From: Leptobrachium leishanense
Lineage: Eukaryota; Chordata; Amphibia; Anura; Megophryidae
Assembly: GCA_009667805.1 (NCBI GenBank)
Contig: CM019069.1
Location: 53,820,422-53,884,421 of the forward strand
Direction of reading: 5' to 3'
DNA: 64,000 nucleotides
The first letter of the stretch is position 1. Each line of letters begins with the position of its first letter. The position numbers and the translations under genes were made by a program. Shown here one piece after another: positions 31,121 through 42,886 of this stretch. The notes below the pieces were generated by a model. The model was given only the letters and a program-made list of their open reading frames with translations. It did not search any database and had not been told where the DNA came from.

Positions 31121-32189
31121 CTGTTGGACATAACAATATTTTGGCCTATTATTAATTGTCCAGATTCCTTGTATGAACTAAGAAATACTCACAAGGTGAA
31201 AGTGATTATCATCCACCACCTTGTATAAATAAAGATCAGTGTTGTACATACATTTGCAGCCAGTGTCAAGTCCTAAAAAAATGAGTGTGGGAACTCACCG
31301 AGATTTCTGTCCCTCAATTAGCGATTATCATTTCGCATGTAGCATAAATATACACACAAATCAAATATATATACATAGTGGATTTTATCAAAAATATATT
31401 ATAATTGACAATAATTATATGACTGAACAGGGAAAGATATGATTGAACACCTGAATACAAGCTTTATAGTGTATGAGACCAATGGGAACTCAGTTCCACC
31501 TGCAAAAATAGTGCAGGAACTGTGTTCCCATGCGTTCCCCCCGGCTTGACCCCTGATTTGCGGTATGAAACCCATTATGCGTGCCAAACTTGCTGTTTTG
31601 TGGTGATCTTGAAATACATTTAATAACACTTATTACAGAGTGTAATACTTTTGTCATAAACTGATGTAATCAATATAATCACTTCTATGTAATGAATTTG
31701 AACTTTATGAAAAAAATATTAATATTTTGAAAATAATTTATTATTTCCTTAATAAATTAAATTAATATATTGTTAGAATTACTCATATAATAATAATAAA
31801 TAATAGTTTAGTAAAAATAGCAATGTGTCAGGTCTTGAGAGCTTTGAAAAACGTGTGACAGAACCTTCCAATGCAGCTAGTCAACTAGTGAGCATGTGAG
31901 AGGTATGTGCAATTTGAAACTTTACCACTAGATGGCAATGTTGCATTGTAATAAAATAGATTTTCTACTAAAAGGCCAACTAACTTTACATCGAAAGCCC
32001 AACAGTACGTCTAGCCCTGGGGATTTGTAAGGATATTTATAAGAAAATGTATTTTATTTTTAGTAACACCAGACAAAGTTGTGAATAATAGTCATCTGCT
32101 ATTTCAGGTGACTGGAACAATTTGTATTATTTTCCTGGGAAACTCACAGATTTGTGAATCCCCGGCACCTCTTCTCGAGGCCCTTAAAT
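31121..32189. other. Intron before the linker exon, AT-rich part
   Basis: About 1 kb of AT-rich sequence with TAATAATAAATAATA runs around 31,740-31,810. No exon or defined repeat end. Confidence 0.55.
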
Positions 32190-34424
32190 CTATATATATA
32201 AACGCGAAGGTCCTGACTGACTGACTGATTGACTGACTGACTGACTGCCTGACTCATCAACGCCCAGCTGAAACCGTTTAACCTAGGAACGTGAAATTTT
32301 GAAGGTGCACTGTTTTTATGATGTAGGCACCCACTAAGGAAGGATTTTTGGAAACTCTGCCCCTAAGGGGGTGAAAAAGGGGGTTGAATATTTTAAACAG
32401 GATACCTATAGCTCAAAAATAGAAGATGCTACAGATGTGAAAATCGGTATTTAGATTCGTCTTGAAAAATAAAAAAAAATGTATTTTACCGTTTTTAAAC
32501 AATTTGACTGGGGGGGCGAAAAAAGGGGGTTGAATATTTTAAACAAGATACCTATATCTTAAAAACAGAAGATGTTACAGACGTGAAAATCGGTATTTAG
32601 ATTCTTCTTGAAAAATAAAATAACACGTATTTTACCGTTTTTCAAAAATTCAACTGAGGGGGCAAAAAAAGGGGGGTTGAATATTTTAAATATTTTAAAA
32701 AGGATACCTATATCTTAAAAACAGAAGATGGTACAGACGTGAAAATCGGTATTTAGATTCATCTTGAAAAATAAAAAAACACGTATTTTACCATTTTCTA
32801 AATATTCCTCGGGGGGCAAAAAGGGGGGTTGAATACTTTTATCATAAACGTGAAAGTCCTGACTGATTGACTCATCAACGCCCAGCTGAAACCGTTTAAC
32901 CTAGGAATGTGAAATTTTGAAGGTGCACTGTTTTTATGATGTAGGCACCCACTAAGGAAGGATTTTTGGAAACTCTGCCCCTAAGGGGGTGAAAAAGGGG
33001 GTTGAATATTTTAAACAGGATACCTATAGTTCAAAAACAGAAGATGCTACAGATGTGAAAATCGGTATTTAGATTCGTCTTGAAAAATAAAAAAACACGT
33101 ATTTTACCGTTTTTCAAAAATTCAACTGGAGGGCAAAAAAAGGGGGGTTGAATATTTTAAATATTTTAAAAAGGATACCTATATCTTAAAAACATAAGAT
33201 GGTACAGATGTGAAAATCGGTATTTAGATTCATCTTGACAAATAAAAAAACACGTATTTTACCATTTTCTGAAAATTCCTTGGGGGGGGCAAAAAGGGGG
33301 GTTGAATACTTTAATCATAAACGCGAAAGTCCTGACTGGCTGACTGACTGACTCATCAACGCCCAGCTGAAACCGTTTAACCTAGGAATGTGACATTTTG
33401 AAGGTGCACTGTTTTTATGATTTAGGCGCCCACTAAGGAAGGATTTTTTGAAAATCCACCCATAAGGGGGTGAAAAAGGGGGTTGAATATTTTAAACCGG
33501 ATACCTATAGCTCAAAAACAGAAGATGCTACAGATGTGAAAATCGGTATTTAGTTTTGTCTTGAAAAAAAAAAAAACATGTATTTTACCATTTTTCAAAA
33601 ATCCAAGTGAGGGGCGAAAAAAGGGGTTGAATATTTTAAATACAGTTACAGTCCTGAAAATTGGTATTTAGATTCGTCTTGAAAAATAAAACCACACGTA
33701 TTTTACCGTGTTCTGAAAATTCGTTGGGGGGGGGCAAAAACGGGGGTTGAATACCTTTATCAGTATACCTATATTTCAAAAACCGAAGATGCTACGGGTG
33801 TGAAATTTGGTATTTACAATCTTAGTGAAAAAAACAAATATGTTTTTTGCCATTTTCCACAAATTCAATTGGGGGGTCGGGGGAAAGTGGTCTGAATATT
33901 TTTATCATTATACCTATATTTCAAAAACCAAAGATGTTACAGATGTGAAATTTGGTATTTACAATCTTCTTGAAAAATAAAAACAGGCGTTTTACCATTT
34001 TCCAAAGATCCCAAGAGGGGGATGAAAAAATGGGGGGCTGAACACTTTTAAACAGGATACCTATATCTCAAAAACAGAAGATGTTACATACGTGAAAATT
34101 GGTATTTAGATTTGTCTTGAGAAACAAAAAAACACCTATGTTACCATTTTCCAAAAATTCAGTGGGAGGGGGGCAAAAAGGGGGGGTTTAATACTTTTAT
34201 CAGTATACCTATATTTCCAAAAACCAAAGTTGTTGCAGGTATGAAATGTGGCACTTACATTCTTCTTGAAAAATAAAAAAAAAAACACGTGTTTTACAAT
34301 TTTCCAAAAATCCCAAGTGGGTGGGGGAAAGGGGGTTCTACCAAAAAAACCTCAAGTTTCTTTTAAAAAACAATTTTAACAAATCCTAAAATCCACACGA
34401 GCGAAGCTGCGGGCAAAAGCTAGT
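32190..34424. mobile_element. Helitron/Helentron-like element with internal satellite
   Basis: It opens CTATATATATAAACGCGAAGG and closes GCGAAGCTGCGGGCAAAAGC followed by TAGT. This 3' signature I associate with Helitron/Helentron-type elements of many animals, though not confirmed here. The interior is a tandem array: a GTTGAATATTTTAAACAGGA/GTGAAAATCGGTATTTAGAT unit repeated about nine times, with a head unit (CTCATCAACGCCCAGCTGAA) occurring three times near 32,250, 32,870 and 33,350. No coding capacity. Confidence 0.6.
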
Positions 34425-34666
34425 TGATTAATAATACTCAAAAACCTGGTCAATTCAAAGAGTCCAAAAAAGTGTGTCATAACGTGGCTTGTAACTTACA
34501 ATATTTGTCAGTGATATCAGCAAAAATGCAACAATAACTAACATGAAAACTATTTGTTTCAGCTATTGTAAAGGAAGGCTGACACATTGACCTGAGCAGC
34601 ATTCCCTTAAAAGTGGAATATCATTCATATGCACAATATATACTATAGATACTATACTGCCTAGCT

Positions 34667-34802
34667 CAGAGGTCAGCAACCTTGGCTCCCTGATGTTTTG
34701 GGAACTACATCTCCCATGATGCTCAGTCACCCATTAGGCTGACTGAACCACATGGGAAATGTAGTTCCCAAAACACCAGGGAGCACAGGTTGCTGACCCC
34801 TG
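34667..34802. repeat. Foldback hAT-like MITE
   Basis: CAGAGGTCAGCAACC at one end and GGTTGCTGACCCCTG at the other, with almost the whole 136 bp self-complementary. GCCTAGCT and GGCTAGCT outside form an 8-bp target duplication with one mismatch. Confidence 0.85.
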
Positions 34803-34891
34803 GGCTAGCTCTATCCTAATGGCTTGGAAATCAAAATTGCATTGCCTTTACCATAATGGCAGTTTAGTCAATAGTGCAATGAGTGGCCTAC

Positions 34892-35127
34892 CTCACAGGT
34901 GACGGTATCGGAGCTCTGACCGGTCTCAGAGGTGAAGGAGATTGCCGTACGGGCGATGGAGACTGCTGTCTTGCTATCTGAACCTTGGTTGGGATAACTG
35001 GAGGTGTGGGTGACTTCGAAGATGGTTTGGGAGGAATTCTGGGAGGTGTCTTGTGTGGAAGCTGTAGTCCTTCAATAGTCGTTTCAATTGTGGTGCTGGA
35101 TTTGGCATCGTAATGAGCCTCTACTCT
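34892..35127 (-). CDS. TTN: Titin exon: Pro/Ser-rich linker after Z2
   Basis: A 236-nt exon, phase 0 in and phase 2 out. It reads RVEAHYDAKSSTTIETTIEG, LPHKTPPRIPPKPSSKSPTP, QIARQQSPSPVRQSPSP and APIPSPV. The proline-rich PPRIPPKP motif and repeated SPSPVR sites match mammalian titin, where this segment is a disordered, phosphorylatable linker inside the Z-disc. The acceptor is TTTTTTCAG and the donor GTAGGC. Confidence 0.95.
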
Positions 35128-35312
35128 CTGAAAAAAGTAGTAAAATTAATTAAGTGCATGTTATAATGTATAGATTAAGGCACCTAACTAGCTGTGTAAA
35201 TATTAAAAGTAATATTTGCAAAAACCCTTAATTAAGAGTCAGGTTATTGTAATTTAAAGAGAGAAAAAAACATGAATCTAAAGGTAACTTTACAAAGCAC
35301 GCATGGTGCTCT

Positions 35313-35785
35313 TTAATCCCTTCACTACAAAGTGATTTTTCAAAAAAAACCTCTGTCAGGAACCAGTGTTTTTTTTTTTAAATAATTTTTAATTAAGTAT
35401 ACAGTAAGAAATATTTCGGCATATTCTCAGTGTATTTCTTACTGTAACAACCTATTTGGCCAGTAGATGGCGCCATTTACTGCCAAATAGAGTTACAGCA
35501 GTTTGAGCTGCAGCTCGTGGTTCCCTGCATCGACTGCTGAATGTCTGATATGTCAGGGCATTCATCAACCGATTTTATACAGTTCTATCTATTTGGGCAT
35601 TATGCCCACAGGACTAAAACTTTGGGGCACCTTCTGCAGTCCACACAAAAACGAAATTTGTTTGCAGCAAAAAAAAATCATTTGCTTTTGTCCTTCAGAG
35701 CTTCAGATCGAGATATCTCGATATCGGGCAGCGGATGGTGCCTTTGAAGCCTGAGATATCTCGATCTCGGTAGTGAAGGGGTTAA
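35313..35785. repeat. TTAA-flanked inverted-repeat element
   Basis: TTAATCCCTTCACTAC at the left is mirrored by GTAGTGAAGGGGTTAA at the right. TTAA ends suggest a piggyBac- or Kolobok-type mobiliser. The segment GGCCAGTAGATGGCGCCATT also occurs, reversed, in 52,385-52,630. Confidence 0.78.
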
Positions 35786-36113
35786 TGGTGATATGATTGC
35801 TAACAAAGCTAATGTCTCTAGTAAAAAATACCTGCACGACTCATTTTATAAACAACATGCTCAATAAATATGCATTTTATTAAATTATAATCCATGGGTT
35901 ATGTTACTTTTATCTGAAGGTACCTGTCATTCTAAATTGCAAGCTCACTTTCAATTTGGGCTGTCGGGTGTACCTTCAGCTGTGGCGAACATAAAGACAA
36001 TTTGAGTTGTTTTTGCTTGAATTTTTAGTATCTACATTTTGTTTTTAGAAAAAATTAAAATAAAACATGAAAGCCTTTGCAGATCTACCCAAAAGACATC
36101 GCATTAGAATTAC

Positions 36114-36199
36114 CTTTTCGAAACGTGCCTGTCTTGTTTGGGAAATCTGAGCAGTCGATACAATTGTTTTCGTCTTTTTAGCAGGTATTTCTTCATCAG
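36114..36199 (-). CDS. TTN: Titin exon: linker directly after Z2
   Basis: An 86-nt exon, phase 1 in and phase 0 out, encoding ADEEIPAKKTKTIVSTAQIS and QTRQARFEK. The KKTKTIVSTAQIS core is essentially invariant in vertebrate titins. The acceptor is TAAATATAG and the donor GTAATTC. Confidence 0.95.
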
Positions 36200-36494
36200 C
36201 TATATTTAAATAAAGAGGAGAGCACGTCAGATGCAAGAGATGTAATATTATATAAATCCATGAAAAATTCAACTTATTTCTCTACATTAAGCTCTATTAA
36301 GCTCTACATCTACACTAAAATTTGTGCGCGGAATTGGAAATTTGGATTTGATAAAAAAAAATGCTCTCAACTGAATTCAAAGAAGCAGGGGAATGAAACG
36401 AGTGTCTAAAAATCTCTCTACATTATATATTAGATACAGGGTCTAAGAGTTCCATGAACAACCTCCTACGTCTAGCTTTACAGTCAAAGATAAT

Positions 36495-36740
36495 AAAGAC
36501 CAAGATGACCCAGTAAAAAATATATATGCATACTTGAAAACGAGAGAAATCTCAATGTATCCTTCCTGGTAAAATACTTTGGGCCCTATTACAATCTTCA
36601 CGCAAATGTTTGCGCATGCGCAGAAACGCATTAACGCGAGGGGCAAAACCCTTTGCGCTGAACGTCGTATTACAATGTCAGCGCAACAAATGCATGTAAT
36701 TGTCTACCACGGGTGAACCTGCGCGAACGCTGTCACTTTC
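36495..36740. repeat. Repeat tail and truncated GGGCCCTATTACA element
   Basis: 36,530-36,575 (CGAGAGAAATCTCAATGTAT, CCTTCCTGGTAAAATACTTT) recurs at 56,040-56,085 and looks like a retroposon tail. It is followed at 36,581 by GGGCCCTATTACA, the end of the 1,462-2,147 family; its other end is missing. Confidence 0.6.
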
Positions 36741-36929
36741 TAAGCTACGGGTTGATATTTGGGGCTCTGTATCTTTAAATTTCCACAGTAAACATTCATA
36801 CCGTATTCTAGATGTCTATAGAGAGTGATAAAAGTGTGACAACTATGTGTAATCAAGATTATATTTCTTATACTGCTCCATCTATTTTTTTCTCTGTTGA
36901 ATATCAACAAAAAGTAACTGTCTGATAGC

Positions 36930-37199
36930 ATGACCACTGGTTTTGAACTGTTTGATGGCTTGACCCCAGTAGGATTACCACCTCATGACCTCTACCTCAA
37001 GGTTGGCACTCCAATCATGCTGTTACGCAATCTAACCCCTCCGAAACTGTGCAATGGCACCAGACTTCAGGTGAAGACTCTGTACAAACAGGTAATCAAA
37101 GCCACGATTTTCACAGGTGTGAATCAGGGAGAAACCGTTTTCATACCCAGAATTCCTCTGATCCCATCAGACTACCACTTCGAGTTCAAACGTCTATAA
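36930..37199 (+). pseudogene. Helitron PIF1-like helicase fragment
   Basis: A 90-codon frame contains LPPHDLYLKVGTPIMLLRNL, then CNGTRLQVKTL and GETVFIPRIPLIPSDYHFEFKRL. This order is the late domain of PIF1-type helicases encoded by Helitrons. The helicase motifs that should come before and after are absent and the frame ends in a stop, so it is a fragment, not an active gene. It lies in intron sequence between the Z2 exon and the following linker exon. Confidence 0.8.
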
Positions 37200-37712
37200 T
37201 TTACGGTTAAGGCCGGGTGCACAATAGCGTTTTCTTCTGCGCACTAGCGTGCATTAAAAAGGACGCACTTTATGACGGAAGAGATTGGTAGACGACAGAC
37301 GATCCGTTAATTTTGACGCACGTCTTAAAAACTGAACGCGGCCGTTCAAGTGCACAGGCGCACTCATTTGACGTTCAGCACGCGGCCAACGTCGTGTCAA
37401 TACTAGCGCAAAAGCCTTGGTGTTTCCATGACGGACGTCATGCACGTTATTTGGAAATACACTAGAGAAGTATTTGTTCTCTACGGCACTGAGAGGAGGC
37501 AGTGGATTATGCAGTCCTCTTCACCCTCAAATAAGAGATGAATACAAAATATTTTCTTCTTCTCCGAGTTGAGTAATTTTGCTGATGCATAATTACTTAA
37601 CACCAGATTTTGACTGTCAGTGATTATTTCTTTCACTAACAGCTGAAGGCGAGAATAACACGTTACATGGGAATTGCTCATAATTCTTCAGCTGCCTACA
37701 CATTAGTTACAG
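37200..37712. other. Intron, CG-rich repeat-like stretch
   Basis: It begins GTTAAGGCCGGGTGCACAAT and is rich in GACGCAC/ACGTC motifs to about 37,450, probably a transposon whose other end I could not define. No gene. Confidence 0.4.
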
Positions 37713-38450
37713 TTACAAGTTTTTATAAAGCACTAGCAAGTTCCGTAGCACTGTACAATGGGAAGCAGAATAACAAATATACATACAGGTTCAACACACA
37801 GTACAGTAGGAGAGAGGACCCTGCTCAAGAGCTTACAATCTAATAGGATAGGGCTGGCACACTAGGTGAGGGTTAATAGAGAATGTGAAGTAGTGGGGCG
37901 CATGTGGGCTGTGTGGGAAGATGCAATAGGAAATTAACAGAGGGGAATTAGGGAGTGAACTGATAAGCTTCTCTAAAGTAATGTGTTTTCAGGGACTTCT
38001 TGAAGGACTGAATAGACGGGGAGAGTTTAATGTTGCGGGGGAGGGAGTTCCATAGAAAGGGAGCAGCTCGGGGGAGAAGTCCTGAAGGCGGGAGTTGGGG
38101 GTGCGGTTACGTGAAGCTGATAGCATTAGATCATTGGCAGAGTGAAGTGGTCGGGATGGGATGTACCTGCTAATAAGGGAGGAGATGTAGGCAGGGGGCG
38201 CAGTTATGAAGAGTTTTGTATGTGAGCTCAATATTTTGAATTGGATTCTATAGGAAACAGGGAGCCAGTGTAGAGATTGACAAAGGGGCGAGGTGTGAGA
38301 GGTGCGGGAGGTGAGGTGGATGAGCCTGGCACAGGCATTCATTACAGACTGCAGAGGAAGAATCTGGGATCTCTTAAGGCCAGAGAGGAGATTACAGTAG
38401 ACAAGGCGGGAGATAATAAGAGCTCATGTGCTCAGGAGTTTGCTACTTGT
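37713..38450 (-). pseudogene. LINE 3' end with reverse-transcriptase tail fragment (L2/CR1-like)
   Basis: On the minus strand the segment LHWLPVSYRIQFKILSS, followed by PAYISSLISRYIPSR, is the typical C-terminal end of a reverse transcriptase ORF in L2/CR1/Rex-type LINEs. A tail with ATTGTACAGTGCTACGGAAC follows to 37,713. The 5' region is missing, as is usual for truncated copies. Confidence 0.75.
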
Positions 38451-38741
38451 TTAAAGGTAATAGCTCTCTTTAAATTTAAGGGCTCAGGGGGAGTAGGACC
38501 TCATAGTTTAACTACATTCCCTACACCAGGGATTATACACACTGTTAACCTCTGATACCTATAAGTCCCTAAACTTAAACTTAATCAGACAAATAATTTT
38601 TTTTTTGCTGTAGCAAGTAAATAATAAACTAGAAGTTCTATATCTTCAAACAAAAAAATGCTAAAAATAATATATATTATTTTACTTATAATATAACACG
38701 CTGATAATGATTACATTTCACTTTGAGTTGACAATTCATAC

Positions 38742-39029
38742 CTTGAACAGTCAGTTCAGCTGTTGAAGTGGCACGTCCGACATTATTAGTTGCATTTACA
38801 GAATATGTTCCGGAATCTTCGGGGTATGCTTCTGCAATGATTAAACTGTAGAGGTCTCCATCTTGAAGGATCTGAAAATCTGGGGAGCTGTGAATTTCAG
38901 CTCCCTCTCTATAGAACTTCACCACAGGTGTAGGGATTCCACTCACTCGAACGTCAAGACGAACTTGACTGCCTTGTCTTACTGTCGTAGTTTGTAGTCG
39001 TTGTGTAAAGTTAGGGGGTGCGGCTTCGG
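38742..39029 (-). CDS. TTN: Titin exon: Ig domain Z2
   Basis: A 288-nt phase 1-1 exon. It reads AEAAPPNFTQRLQTTTVRQG, IPTPVVKFYREGAEI, ILQDGDLYSLIIAEA and GTYSVNATNNVGRATS. Z2 pairs with Z1 to clamp telethonin (T-cap) in the palindromic Z-disc anchor. Key strands are nearly identical to mammalian Z2. The acceptor is TTTGTCTAG and the donor GTATGA. Confidence 0.97.
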
Positions 39030-40075
39030 CTAGACAAAAAGGAAACAAAATAGAAATACTTTATATTTAAATATTGGTGGGGGGGAGGGTCGTGGGTGGA
39101 TGTATTTAAATTTATAAATGCACTTGTAAGCCTAAAAAATAGATGTATTTTGTGTGTGATCTTATAACTAGACTCATTTTTATAATGACGCAAAAGCAGA
39201 GATTTCTCCTCAATAACACAGTGATATCTGTTGGACTCCACTAATCATTTATACCTACAAAAGAAACAGAGTCTACTCCAATGAGGTCATAGGCAATGCT
39301 CAAATACGAGGCCGCTCTTTAGTAATAAGAAATGCAGAAATCAAGTTCATAAAGCACTCTTGGTATGTGAATGCAGATGTGTATTTGTGAGGAGTGCCAG
39401 CCCTGCGTATCATTGTCCTATATACACCACTGACATTACACACAAATCCCATCATACAGAACCCAAATTTAAGTGACGCCTTAAAAGTAAGTAAAATGGG
39501 TACAAACGGGGATCTCAAATCTTAAACTGAGCCACCGTCATCAGGAAAGGCACATTGTCAAATCTGTAAGACTTTAATACAACTTATCTTGTCTTGACAA
39601 AAAATAATATAGTTGGCTTGTTGCCTGACCTTATGATAGTGGAGGCATTAGTTTACCTATTTTGGGCCATATTACATACTTGGTGCTAACTTAACCAGAG
39701 CTGTTGTAAATTTACCAGAGCCATTATAGCCTATGGAGGTTTTAAGTTAACAACAGCTCTGGTTAAGTTAGCACCAACATTGTAATACTGCCCTTTGATT
39801 TTTACATTTGCAGCTTGTGCTGGTGTCTGCTACAGAAATCTAGGTTTTACATTTGCTTATAGCACCCTACCTATTACTGCTTTTAATAAGTCAGGCCTTA
39901 GGCGACTGCCTACTTTGACTAATGAAAGGGCCATGGTGGTAATGATGGTGAAGCTTTGTCTTAAACGTGTGAAGTTACAGCTGATCATAGCACTATGCAG
40001 TGGAGGTTCCAGGTTTGATCAGTCAGTTCGGAAGTAATGATAGAAATATATTTAATATCCTGAGATCAATCATAC
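39030..40075. other. Intron between Z1 and Z2 exons
   Basis: 1.05 kb. It contains the 130-bp palindromic element at 39,664-39,793; the rest is unremarkable. Confidence 0.6.
39664..39793. repeat. 130-bp palindromic MITE
   Basis: GGGCCATATTACATACTTGG and TGCTAACTTAACCAGAGCTG are mirrored to the other end (GTAATACTGCCC). TTT flanks both sides. It is a short, almost perfect foldback of the GGGCYNTATTACA family. Confidence 0.8.
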
Positions 40076-40279
40076 CTGTAACAAGTAGCTCAGCGGTACT
40101 AGTAGCTTGTCCTGCTCCATTGGTGGCTCGTAGACTGTATCTTCCACTGTGCGCTGCTGTGGCGGCAGGGATCACAAGTTTAGCGCGGCCATCGCTAAAC
40201 GTGATCTGCACACCGGGCAGTGTTGCAGGGGAAATAACCTGGCCATCCTTAAACCAGCTCACCTCAGGAACTGGAAAAC
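40076..40279 (-). CDS. TTN: Titin exon: main part of Ig domain Z1
   Basis: A 204-nt phase 1-1 exon reading FPVPEVSWFKDGQVIS, LPGVQITFSDGRAKLVIP, HSGRYSLRATNGAGQATS and AELLVT. It completes the Z1 Ig domain begun on the start-codon exon. Z1 is the N-terminal domain of titin and binds telethonin together with Z2. The acceptor is CTTTCCCAG and the donor GTATGA. Confidence 0.97.
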
Positions 40280-40538
40280 CTGGGAAAGACGATACAATAA
40301 GGAATTAATACGATCTTCACTCAGTTTCCTTTCAACGAGTCATGACATCTTCTGTAACGTATACACAGCTATGTGAAGACATTTAAAGTAACCGTGTGCA
40401 TGTCTAAAAGGAAGTGCACATGCTAAAGAAAGGATAGTATAATCCCACTCCCACAAAAGGTAAATATACAATATATACAGAACATGTGCTATCATGTTTT
40501 GTTTATCAACCTGTCCAGTTTTTTTATATATTTATTTA

Positions 40539-40798
40539 TTAACCCCTTAATGTACACCCGCTTGCTGGCCTTCTCAGCGGGCCTTGCCTTCGGCCCACCC
40601 AGGTGCTGTGAGGTGCCGCTCTTCATTGGCTGAGTTCAGGTCGTCCCGCAGCAGCCAACGGCGCCTGGCATGCCCCGGCTGCTGGGCGGGGCCAAGGCGG
40701 CCTATAGATTTCAATGGGGCGTACTAGTACAACCCTCTTCTTCTAAGCCCACCCGCCATAGGGATGGCATGGTACGCTCTGCAGCAGAAAAGAGTTAA
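40539..40798. repeat. TTAA-type GC-rich MITE
   Basis: TTAACCCCTTAATGTACACC to a TTAA end, GC-rich interior with CATTGGCTGAGTTCAGGTCG; resembles the block at 1-264. Confidence 0.6.
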
Positions 40799-41106
40799 AG
40801 AGTATGCAAAGGCTACATCAGTGATAACAAACCAGCTTCAAAATATAGGATAAGGTACAGGAAAAGAACAATCATTTGATTCGGAACACAAAATACAATG
40901 CAATTTTGTATATGCAGGAGAGGAAAAGCGTGTTATTAGGTGGTGCTGTGTAGTCTTATCCACCTGTCTATTTAGCAATGCAAATATTCTAATATTTCAT
41001 AACTTTAGGAAGTACAGCCCAACCTTTTTTGCAGGCGAATTCCATTCCTAATAGATTGTTTTTCACACAAACCAACCATAATGTGCACCTTGCATTATGT
41101 AATATA

Positions 41107-41593
41107 CAGTGGCAAGAAAAAGTATGTGAACCCTTTGGGATTACGTGGAGTTTTGCATGAATTGGTCATAAAATGTGCTCTGATCTTCATCTAAGTCACA
41201 ATAATTTGAAAAACACAGTCTGCTTAAAATAATACAACACAAACATTATATGTTTTCATGTGTTTATTGAACATAACAGGACAGCTTTCAGCAACACATC
41301 CAATAATATCACACTGATTGGACTCAAGGTTGGCTCACTCCTGGCTCCAATTAGCTCTTGGAGAAGTCATTAGGCTAGGGGTTCACATACTTTTTCCACC
41401 CTGCACTGTGAATGTTTACATGTTCTGTTCAATAAAAACATGAAAACATATAATGTTTGTGTTTGTATTATTTTAAGCAGACTGTGTTTTTCAAATTGTT
41501 GTGACTTAGATGAAGATCAGAGCACATTTTATGACCAATTCATGCAAAACTCCACGTAATCCCAAAGGGTTCACATACTTTTTCTTGCCACCG
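41107..41593. mobile_element. Tc1/mariner-type foldback element
   Basis: Long inverted repeats: CAGTGGCAAGAAAAAGTATG at the left, CATACTTTTTCTTGCCACCG at the right, about 200 bp each side, with TA on both flanks. No transposase frame; a non-autonomous copy. Confidence 0.88.
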
Positions 41594-42012
41594 TATACTC
41601 CAAATAATAACATTTACATCATGTATTTATCTTTAGTGGAGCGATCACACCTGCTGTTTTGGATCAACCCAATAGGTTTGCTAAATTCCCATGAGAAATT
41701 AAAATTTTTGTTAAAAAAACAACAAAATGCCCCCCCCCCATTAATCAGATGCCAAACTGCCCTGGCCCAGGTAGAGCATAATAACCATATAAATACTTCC
41801 ACCTGAGGCTGTGCCTGCAAGTATAATGACTGTAAATGCATTATGGAGGGGGTGTCAAGCAAATGTGGCTTTGTACAGTTTTTTTTAAGATGATCAGCAA
41901 ACGTGCATGACAATTTAATGTATCACAGGATTATGTAAACATGTCCTTTTGTTTCATTGATATAATAAGTATGTTTTCTTCTTGCCTCTGTGCTCTGCAT
42001 AACCCCCTAAAG

Positions 42013-42180
42013 CAGTGATTGTTAATCCCTAACAGGCCAGGTTTTCCAGATATCTGAAGCACAGCACAGGTGATATGATTTGCTGCTCAGCGATTGCAGG
42101 ATTCAGTCTGCATTTCCCCAAGGGAATCCTTAAAACCTGGCCTGTTAGGGGAACTTGAGGACCAGGGTTGGGAACTGGTG
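42013..42180. repeat. hAT-like MITE, inverted relative of 12,327
   Basis: It starts CAGTGATTGTTAATCCC, contains GCACAGCACAGGTGATATGA and ends GGTTGGGAACTGGTG. Same family as 12,327-12,505 in reverse. Target duplication is only weakly visible. Confidence 0.7.
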
Positions 42181-42439
42181 TCTTAAATGATTTATTAGTC
42201 TCTAAGAGCTAATGAACAGTCACGTCTGTGGATATTAATTATAAAATGTTTAATTCTGACTGTACTATCTAGCAATGCCATGACAATAAGAAAACCCTGG
42301 CTCCAGGGATAACTCAAAATTATAATTCTATAAGCATTGTACTTGTACTATTTCTATAAATAGTATGAATACAATAGCATAAGTATAATAGAGAAAAGTA
42401 GATGATTAAGGATTGACAGGTCAGGGCGACAGCTGTTTA

Positions 42440-42886
42440 ATCGGCAGGTAGCCTGGTTATGGGTGGATTGGGGATGGGTTCCAAGGTATATACCAGTGTA
42501 TATACAGAAAGATTGGGCAGGCTTTGGGTGGCATTTGGATGGACCTAGCGGCATCCTGAGTGTGGCTCGGGGTTAAATTCCTATGTTGGAAGCGGTAACC
42601 CCGAACAACACTCAGGATGCCGCTGGATACATCACCTCTCCCTGCGATCCCTCGATGTCCCCAGCTGCCTCCTCCGGCGACCGCGACCTCATTACTTCCT
42701 GGTTTCCTCCTCCCGAGAAGGGAATCCATGAAGTAAAATGCTGCGATCATCGGAGGAGACTGCAGAGATCAGCGAGGGAGCGCAGAGAGAGGTAATGTGT
42801 ACAGCCCGAGTGTGTCTCGGGGTTACCGCTCTCAGCGGTGAAATTTAACCCTGAGACACACTCGGGAACACCGCCAGGGAGGTTAA
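42440..42886. repeat. TTAA-type element with two long hairpins
   Basis: The palindromes at 42,543-42,626 (GCGGCATCCTGAGTGTGGCT) and 42,806-42,875 (CCGAGTGTGTCTCGGGGTTA) each fold back almost completely; the right end GCCAGGGAGGTTAA carries TTAA. The left end is approximate. Confidence 0.65.

Noticed and set aside
32190..34424. CRISPR-like array
   Set aside because: Units are degenerate and contiguous without uniform spacers, in a vertebrate genome; this is a satellite in a transposon.
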